Below, one piece after another: positions 27,009 to 32,599 of a stretch of 32,599 bases of DNA. A model generated the notes under the pieces. That model had not been told where the DNA came from. It ran no database searches and saw nothing but the letters and a program-made list of their open reading frames with translations. The position numbers were made by a program, and so were the translations under genes. How positions within the stretch are numbered: the stretch's first letter is position 1; each line of letters opens with the position of its first letter. The stretch spans positions 1 to 32,599 of the forward strand of contig PKTW01000118.1 of the NCBI GenBank assembly GCA_002868955.1, in the 5' to 3' direction. The stretch is from Desulfobulbaceae bacterium. Lineage in GTDB: Bacteria > Desulfobacterota > Desulfobulbia > Desulfobulbales > BM004.

Positions 27009-27539
27009 CTAATCTTCCTCATTTGCTTCCAGTAGTCCTGGCGGTGGAGCGATTAAGACCTTTCCCCCCTGCGAATCAATATTTCTGATGATATCGCCTT
27101 TTAGCGGGATCATATATTCATGGCCTGCACCGGTCACAACCATTATATCATGGGCCTTGGTGGTAAAAAAACCGGCAACTTTTCCCAACTCCCTGCCGCT
27201 CTCGGTGCATACCTGTAGGCCTATAACCTGATGCCAGTAATATTCATCCGAATCCAGTTTCGGCAACTCGGCTTTCTGTAACCAGACCGTGCTTCCCTGG
27301 AGGGCTTCTGCGTCCTCCCTGCTAGCCACACCTTCCAGTTGCAGGATTGCCAGCTTACCCTGCTCCCGGCATTTGACTACTTTGTATATATATGTCCCGT
27401 TTGCTGCCGGTTTCTGCAGGACAATTTCATTATAGTGCTTAAAATTTTCAGGCTTTTCAGAATAGGAATATACCTTTACCTCACCCCGGATACCATGCGG
27501 CTTGACAATTTCGCCTATCACAACAAGATCGTCCGCCAT
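27009..27539 (-). CDS. rimM: Ribosome maturation factor RimM
   Basis: MADDLVVIGEIVKPHGIRGEVKVYSYSE; start at 27539 avoids overlap with the KH-domain gene (track 27671). Confidence 0.93.
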   Translation of the reverse strand: MADDLVVIGEIVKPHGIRGEVKVYSYSEKPENFKHYNEIVLQKPAANGTYIYKVVKCREQGKLAILQLEGVASREDAEALQGSTVWLQKAELPKLDSDEYYWHQVIGLQVCTESGRELGKVAGFFTTKAHDIMVVTGAGHEYMIPLKGDIIRNIDSQGGKVLIAPPPGLLEANEED

Positions 27540-27573
27540 TTCAGGTTTTCGCCCGTCGGAATTCCAGGGCATT

Positions 27574-27804
27574 CTACTCCATAATTTCAAGCCTGGAACG
27601 TTTATTGATCTTTCCTGCCGCAGCAGAAAGCAGTGAGCGCATAGCCCGGGCCGTTCTCCCCTGCTTGCCAATCACCTTGCCCAAATCCCCTTTCGCAACC
27701 GTCAATTCAACGATAATAGTATCATCCTGTTCAGTTTCATTAACCTGAACCTCATCAGGATGATCAACCAGTGCAGTCACAATATAGTGAATCAAATCTT
27801 TCAT
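27574..27804 (-). CDS. khpA: KH-domain RNA-binding protein (KhpA-like)
   Basis: Small protein with VAKGDLGKVIGKQGRTARAMRSLL (GxxG KH motif). Confidence 0.93.
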   Translation of the reverse strand: MKDLIHYIVTALVDHPDEVQVNETEQDDTIIVELTVAKGDLGKVIGKQGRTARAMRSLLSAAAGKINKRSRLEIME

Positions 27805-27809
27805 ACAAT

Positions 27810-28070
27810 CTATTCCGCAACGGCTGTCTCAGAACTTGCATGCCTGGCTATCAGGCTTTTAACTGTCTGTGTTGGTTTTGCGCCCTGATCCAGCCATGAC
27901 TGAAGCTTCGCCGCATCAAAATGAATCTCAGCCGGATCTTTTAATGGGTCATAGGTGCCGACAATATCAAGAAACCTGCCGTCACGCTTTGCCTCAACAT
28001 CTGCAACAACAATGCGGTAGTAGGGCACTTTTTTTCTTCCAAGTCTTGTTAAACGAATTTTTACTGCCAT
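27810..28070 (-). CDS. rpsP: 30S ribosomal protein S16
   Basis: [42 protein letters not shown]. Confidence 0.97.
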   Translation of the reverse strand: MAVKIRLTRLGRKKVPYYRIVVADVEAKRDGRFLDIVGTYDPLKDPAEIHFDAAKLQSWLDQGAKPTQTVKSLIARHASSETAVAE

Positions 28071-28194
28071 TCTGTGAATTTCCTCCTCAGGTATATTGCA
28101 AGTTATTAATTTAATTATCCAACTTTGCAGTACGGTCTAATATTTACATAAAAAATGCAGAATTTTAAATTATACCTTAAATAAAATCATAATG

Positions 28195-29556
28195 CTAGCG
28201 TCTTAATCCCTTGGGTAGTTTCCGTTTTTTCTTGCCTCCCGCCATACCCCCGGGGAAACCCTTCATTTTTTTCATCATCTTCAACATCTGGGAGTAACTT
28301 TTAATAACCCTGTTCACATCCTGAACACTGGTACCGCTGCCGCCAGCAATCCGCTGCCGGCGGCTGGCATTTATTATCTGGTAATTCCGCCGCTCAACCC
28401 GGGTCATGGAATTTATTATTGCCTCAGTGCGCACCAGCTCACGCTCATCCGGCTTGGGCATGTTCTGCGCCTGCTTCATCTTGTTGAGGCCGGGGATCAT
28501 TCCCATTATCTGCTCAATGCTGCCCATCTTCTTGATCTGCTGGATCTGGTCTCGGAAATCCTCAAGGGTAAATTCATTTTTCTGAATTTTCTTGGCAAGC
28601 TTTTCAGCTTGTTTCTTGTCAACAACTGCCTCGGCCTTTTCAATCAAAGAAAGGACATCGCCCATGCCAAGAATTCGCGAAGCGAGACGGTCAGGATGGA
28701 ACACCTCCAGGGCATCCATATCCTCGCCCACACCGACGAACTTGATGGGACGATCGGTCACCTTCTTGATGGAAAGCGCCGCCCCGCCCCGGGCATCACC
28801 TTCCATCTTGGTGAGCACCACACCTGTCAGATCAAGGTCATTCTTGAATTTCTCTGCTACGGTGACAGCATCCTGTCCAGTCATGGCATCAGCCACGAAA
28901 AGTATCTCAGCCGGTTCAGTCTGGACCTTGATCTGCCGGAGTTCCTCCATCAATTCCTGGTCTATGTGCAAACGGCCGGCAGTATCAATAATTACAGTGT
29001 TCAGGTTCTTCTCGCCTGCCGCAATAAGGGCATTGCGACAGATGGCTACAGGATTTTGACTTGATTCTGATGGATGTACTTCAACACCTATGGATTCTCC
29101 GAGAATCATAAGCTGATCAATAGCGGCAGGCCGATAGACGTCAGCAGGAACCAGGTAGGGTCTTCTGCCTTTACTCTTCAGGGATTTGGCCAGCTTGGCC
29201 GCGGTTGTTGTCTTACCTGATCCCTGCAGACCTGCCAGCATGATGACAACCGGTTGCCTGCCATCAAGCTTGAGTATTTCAGTCTGGCCGCCCAGCAGGT
29301 CCACCAACTCCTGGTGGACAATTTTTATTACCTGCTGACCTGGAGTAAGACTCTCGAGTACATCCTGTCCCACTGCCCGTGCCGAGATGGCAGCAATAAA
29401 TTCCTTGACCACCTTGAAGTTGACATCTGCTTCCAGCAGTGCCAGCCGTACCTGGCGCAGGGCCGCATCAATGTTTTCCGGTGTGAGCCTGCCGTATCCC
29501 CTCAGGTCCCTGAAAACTTTCTGCAGTTTGTCGGTTAAATTCTCAAACATAAGCAA
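28195..29556 (-). CDS. ffh: Signal recognition particle protein
   Basis: MLAGLQGSGKTTTAAKLAKSL, DTAGRLHIDQELMEEL, methionine-rich M domain. Confidence 0.97.
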   Translation of the reverse strand: MLMFENLTDKLQKVFRDLRGYGRLTPENIDAALRQVRLALLEADVNFKVVKEFIAAISARAVGQDVLESLTPGQQVIKIVHQELVDLLGGQTEILKLDGRQPVVIMLAGLQGSGKTTTAAKLAKSLKSKGRRPYLVPADVYRPAAIDQLMILGESIGVEVHPSESSQNPVAICRNALIAAGEKNLNTVIIDTAGRLHIDQELMEELRQIKVQTEPAEILFVADAMTGQDAVTVAEKFKNDLDLTGVVLTKMEGDARGGAALSIKKVTDRPIKFVGVGEDMDALEVFHPDRLASRILGMGDVLSLIEKAEAVVDKKQAEKLAKKIQKNEFTLEDFRDQIQQIKKMGSIEQIMGMIPGLNKMKQAQNMPKPDERELVRTEAIINSMTRVERRNYQIINASRRQRIAGGSGTSVQDVNRVIKSYSQMLKMMKKMKGFPGGMAGGKKKRKLPKGLRR

Positions 29557-29893
29557 TTTTTAAATATAAGCCTTCTACTTGGCGCTGACCTTCGGTTTAC
29601 CGCAACCTTGAGACAACTTGTTTCCGTCCATGGCAATGAAGAGTCGAGCTAAAAATTTTGGGGGATTTTACTTCTGCGCTATAACGCCTGTAAACTGAAT
29701 GAAATCCCGTCCTGCTCCTGATCGTTTTGAAAAACTGGGAAAGATAATTGGAACTTGACCGAAAGTCAAGAAATGCTCGGCCATTGGCATTTTTTTTTAC
29801 GGGTAACGAATACGGGCGCGGCTGCTCAGGAAAGCAACTGTGCTGCCCGAGTTTGTATATTTTTTATTTTATGAACAAAAACAAAAAGATGGA

Positions 29894-30844
29894 TCAATCC
29901 CCCCGTATAGCATCAAGGCACTTCACCAAGTTTTCCGGGGTATCAACCTGAAACAATTTACAGCCTGAGGATTTTGGAATAATTTTTTTCGTTAATCCGG
30001 TAAGTACCTTCTTGGGTCCGACCTCGACAAATCTATTCACCCCTCTTGCCACCAGGGAATTTATTATATCAAACCAGCGTACCCTGGAGGCTATCTGCCT
30101 GCTCATGATTGAACGGATGGCAGTCGGGGCTGTTTCTTCAGCAGCAGTAACATTAAACAGGACCGGTTTTCCCGGAGGGGAAAATCGCGTCTCCGCCATG
30201 ATTTTTTCAAAGTCGGGAATAGCACCCGCAACCAGTGGGCTATGATTGGCAACTGCAACATTCAGGGTAATCGCTTTACCACCTTTTTCGGTTACTATTG
30301 CATCCACCTTTGCAAGGGTGTCATGATAACCGGAAATGACTATTTGTGTTTCCGTATTATGATTAGCCACTGACACCATGTCACTCTGCGTGAATGCAGC
30401 AAGAATCTCCTCAACCTCTTCCAGGGTCAGCCCTAATATAGCCTGCATACCTCCCGGGTTTTTCCGACCTTCCCGTTCACTGAGCCGCCCTCTCTCACTA
30501 ACCAGTTTAAGGGTATCTTCAGTTTCCAGAACACCTGCCGCATGCAAAGCGCTGTACTCACCGAGACTGTGCCCGGCAAAGTAGTCCGCCTGTATGCCGG
30601 CTTTCCTGACAGCCTGCCAGCAGATCAGATTGACTGCAGTTAATGCCGGCTGCAGGTACATTGCCCTGGTTAATTCCTCCATAGGCCCTTCAAGGCATAA
30701 TTTCCGTAATGGTGCTGAGCTTATTGACTCGGCAAGGTCCATCAGTTTATCCGCTTCTGCGTCAGACTCCAGAAACTCCCTGCCCATACCGATGAACTGC
30801 GAACCCTGTCCGGGAAAAAGGACGGCTATTTTATGTTCCTGCAT
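29894..30844 (-). CDS. fabD: Malonyl CoA-acyl carrier protein transacylase
   Basis: MQEHKIAVLFPGQGSQFIGMG, FAGHSLGEYSALHAAG; start at 30844 preferred over track start 30883. Confidence 0.94.
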   Translation of the reverse strand: MQEHKIAVLFPGQGSQFIGMGREFLESDAEADKLMDLAESISSAPLRKLCLEGPMEELTRAMYLQPALTAVNLICWQAVRKAGIQADYFAGHSLGEYSALHAAGVLETEDTLKLVSERGRLSEREGRKNPGGMQAILGLTLEEVEEILAAFTQSDMVSVANHNTETQIVISGYHDTLAKVDAIVTEKGGKAITLNVAVANHSPLVAGAIPDFEKIMAETRFSPPGKPVLFNVTAAEETAPTAIRSIMSRQIASRVRWFDIINSLVARGVNRFVEVGPKKVLTGLTKKIIPKSSGCKLFQVDTPENLVKCLDAIRGD

Positions 30845-30892
30845 TATGAATCCCCAAAAAAAGTGACTAAAGTGAACTGGCATTACAGACGT

Positions 30893-31417
30893 TCAATTGT
30901 CTTCTCTTTTCTGCTCCTGATGTTGCAGCAGGGTGCCGAGCAGAAATAATCCGACGCCAAGCGTAATAGCAGAATCAGCTGCATTAAATGCAGGCCAGTG
31001 GTACGAACCAAGGTAAAAATCCAGAAAGTCGACTACAGAACCGAAACGCAGGCGATCGATCAGGTTGCCGACAGCCCCCCCGGCAATGAAGCCCAAGGCG
31101 TAAACAAATATCTTTCCCTGCCGCTTCAGGTGACCATAGGCAAATACTATAACGATAAGGGCAATGATGGCAACTGCTACAAAAAAAGCCTGGCGCAGCA
31201 AACTTTTGCTTCCCGCCAGAAAACCAAAGGCTGCCCCGGTATTCGTCACATAGACCAGGTCAAAAAAACCGGGGATGATCGTCTGCTGTTCGTGGAGTGC
31301 AAAAGCCGTCATTATCCAGAGCTTGGTCAACTGGTCGATAATGACTACTGCGAAAGCTATTCCGACGGGTATAAGATCACTCAATTCATACTTGGTATTC
31401 ACAGGCAAACCTGACAT
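30893..31417 (-). CDS. lspA: Lipoprotein signal peptidase
   Basis: VIIDQLTKLWIM, VTNTGAAFGFLAG, GAVGNLIDRLRFGSVVDFLDFYLGSYHWPAFNAADSAITLG. Confidence 0.96.
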   Translation of the reverse strand: MSGLPVNTKYELSDLIPVGIAFAVVIIDQLTKLWIMTAFALHEQQTIIPGFFDLVYVTNTGAAFGFLAGSKSLLRQAFFVAVAIIALIVIVFAYGHLKRQGKIFVYALGFIAGGAVGNLIDRLRFGSVVDFLDFYLGSYHWPAFNAADSAITLGVGLFLLGTLLQHQEQKREDN

Positions 31418-31432
31418 GATGCAACATTATCT

Positions 31433-32599
31433 TTATACAAGCTGGGTAACAACCGAGGTGCAGCGGCTGCAAAGCTCAGGATGATCAGCTGCATCACCCA
31501 CTGTTTGCGAACGCAGCCAGCATCTTTCGCATTTCCCTCCGGAGGCAGGGAGTATGGATACTTGCAGCTCGGGTAATTCCTCACTGGTATAGATATCTCC
31601 TTCAAGAACTTCTGCTTGGGACAGTTCCGAGACAATGGATATCATCTTGAGGGTATCCCACTTGTCTGCAAGAAATTCTGCCAGCGAGCCTGTTGCCTTA
31701 ACCATGACTTTTGCCTCCAGGGGATGACCGATAACTTTGTCCCTCCTTGCTCCTTCAAGGGCTTTGGTTATTTCAGACCGTACTTCCAGAAAGCGTTTCC
31801 ATTTCCTGTCCAGTTCAGAATCAATTGCCTCTGCGTTTTCTGCAGGAAACTCCTGCAGAAAAACTTCATGGGCTTTGCGCTGCTCATCTCCACCTGCCGA
31901 TGGCAGATGCTCCCATGCTTCGGCTGCCGTAAAGTTCATCACCGGCGCCATGATACATAACAGGCCTGCAAGAATATCATACAGGACCGTTTGTGCGGCT
32001 CTCCTCTCTAAAGAACCCGGGAGAGCCGTATACAGCCTGTCTTTGATAATATCGAGATAAAAAGCACTCATGGTAACGCCGCAGAACTGGTGCAGCCCAT
32101 GAAATACAATATGAAAATCAAAATCAGCATAAGCCTTAATTGCCTTACGCTTCAAAAGCTCGAACTGGTGCAATGCCCACCGGTCAAGCTCTTCCATGTC
32201 CTTATAGGTGACCCTGTCAGTTGCAGGATTAAAGTCATAGAGATTTCCCAGGAAAAACCGCATGGTATTGCGTATCTTGCGATAGGCATCTGACAGTTGC
32301 TTCAATATCTCATCGGATATCTTTATATCATCACGGTAGTCCTCACTGGACACCCAGAGCCTGAGGATTTCGGCTCCGTATTTTTTTATAATCTCCTCAG
32401 GAGCAATGACGTTCCCAACACTTTTGGACATTTTCTTGCCCTGCCCATCGACAACAAAACCATGGGTCAAGACACCTCTGTATGGAGGGATGCCGCGCGT
32501 TCCAACCGAAGCAAGGAGAGAACTCTGGAACCATCCCCGATGCTGATCACTGCCTTCCAAATACAGATCGGCAGGCGCCCTGAGTTCCTCTCTCTCTTC
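31433..32599 (-). CDS. ileS: Isoleucyl-tRNA synthetase, C-terminal part (5' end outside window)
   Basis: YLEGSDQHRGWFQSSLLASVGTRG...VVDGQGKKMSKSVGNVI (KMSKS), C-terminal zinc motif CERCWLRS...LCSRC; reading frame continues to the window edge (EERELLRAPADLYLEGSDQ-type sequence). Confidence 0.96.
   Translation of the reverse strand, partial: EEREELRAPADLYLEGSDQHRGWFQSSLLASVGTRGIPPYRGVLTHGFVVDGQGKKMSKSVGNVIAPEEIIKKYGAEILRLWVSSEDYRDDIKISDEILKQLSDAYRKIRNTMRFFLGNLYDFNPATDRVTYKDMEELDRWALHQFELLKRKAIKAYADFDFHIVFHGLHQFCGVTMSAFYLDIIKDRLYTALPGSLERRAAQTVLYDILAGLLCIMAPVMNFTAAEAWEHLPSAGGDEQRKAHEVFLQEFPAENAEAIDSELDRKWKRFLEVRSEITKALEGARRDKVIGHPLEAKVMVKATGSLAEFLADKWDTLKMISIVSELSQAEVLEGDIYTSEELPELQVSILPASGGKCERCWLRSQTVGDAADHPELCSRCTSVVTQLV

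Noticed and set aside
28592-29064. Two overlapping plus-strand ORFs (155 and 151 aa) opposite ffh
   Set aside because: Antisense to ffh; low-complexity composition expected from shadow frames.
29755-29771. CTTGACCGAAAGTCAAG hairpin upstream of ffh
   Set aside because: Short 6-bp stem with no U-tract or other supporting context; not enough to call a terminator or RNA.
31433-32560. IleS ORF starting at 32560 as a complete gene
   Set aside because: The apparent start is a TTG (Leu) codon inside conserved LYLEGSDQHRGW; the frame remains open to the window edge, so the gene is truncated by the window.
1-32599. CRISPR arrays, transposons, prophage, rRNA or tRNA genes
   Set aside because: No regularly spaced repeats, transposase/integrase motifs or rRNA-like sequence were recognised; a tRNA scan could not be run, so a missed tRNA in an intergenic gap cannot be fully excluded.

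Overview
Chromosomal segment that looks like a sulfur/sulfate-metabolising deltaproteobacterium (Desulfobacterota; lineage inferred only from gene content and arrangement). Left part: Na+/H+ antiporter, YjbQ-family protein, a periplasmic DsbA-like oxidoreductase, a TlpA/NosL/ABC-permease/PP-loop/cytochrome c gene string, and a complete Hyb-type membrane-associated [NiFe] hydrogenase operon (small subunit, HybA-like FeS protein, HybB/NrfD-like membrane protein, large subunit, maturation protease). Right part, nearly all on the minus strand: housekeeping genes (dacB-like, trpB2-like, radical SAM/DUF2344 fusion, TPR lipoprotein, tmk, pdxA, yraN, rnhB, rplS, trmD, rimM, KH protein, rpsP, ffh, fabD, lspA, partial ileS). 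The most notable point is that two genes that the ORF track splits in two are best read as selenoprotein genes with an in-frame TGA. (1) The hydrogenase large subunit (10690..12390) has TGA at the second cysteine position of the N-terminal L1 motif (RFCGV-U-TSVH), the position of a cysteine bridging Ni and Fe, while the C-terminal DPCLACAIH motif keeps both cysteines. This is the opposite of canonical [NiFeSe] hydrogenases. An 8-bp perfect hairpin with a G-initiated GCUU loop sits 11-30 nt after the TGA. (2) The DsbA-like protein (1910..2758, minus) has TGA at the first position of the CPYC active site (U-PYC). No CRISPR, transposon, rRNA or tRNA was recognised.
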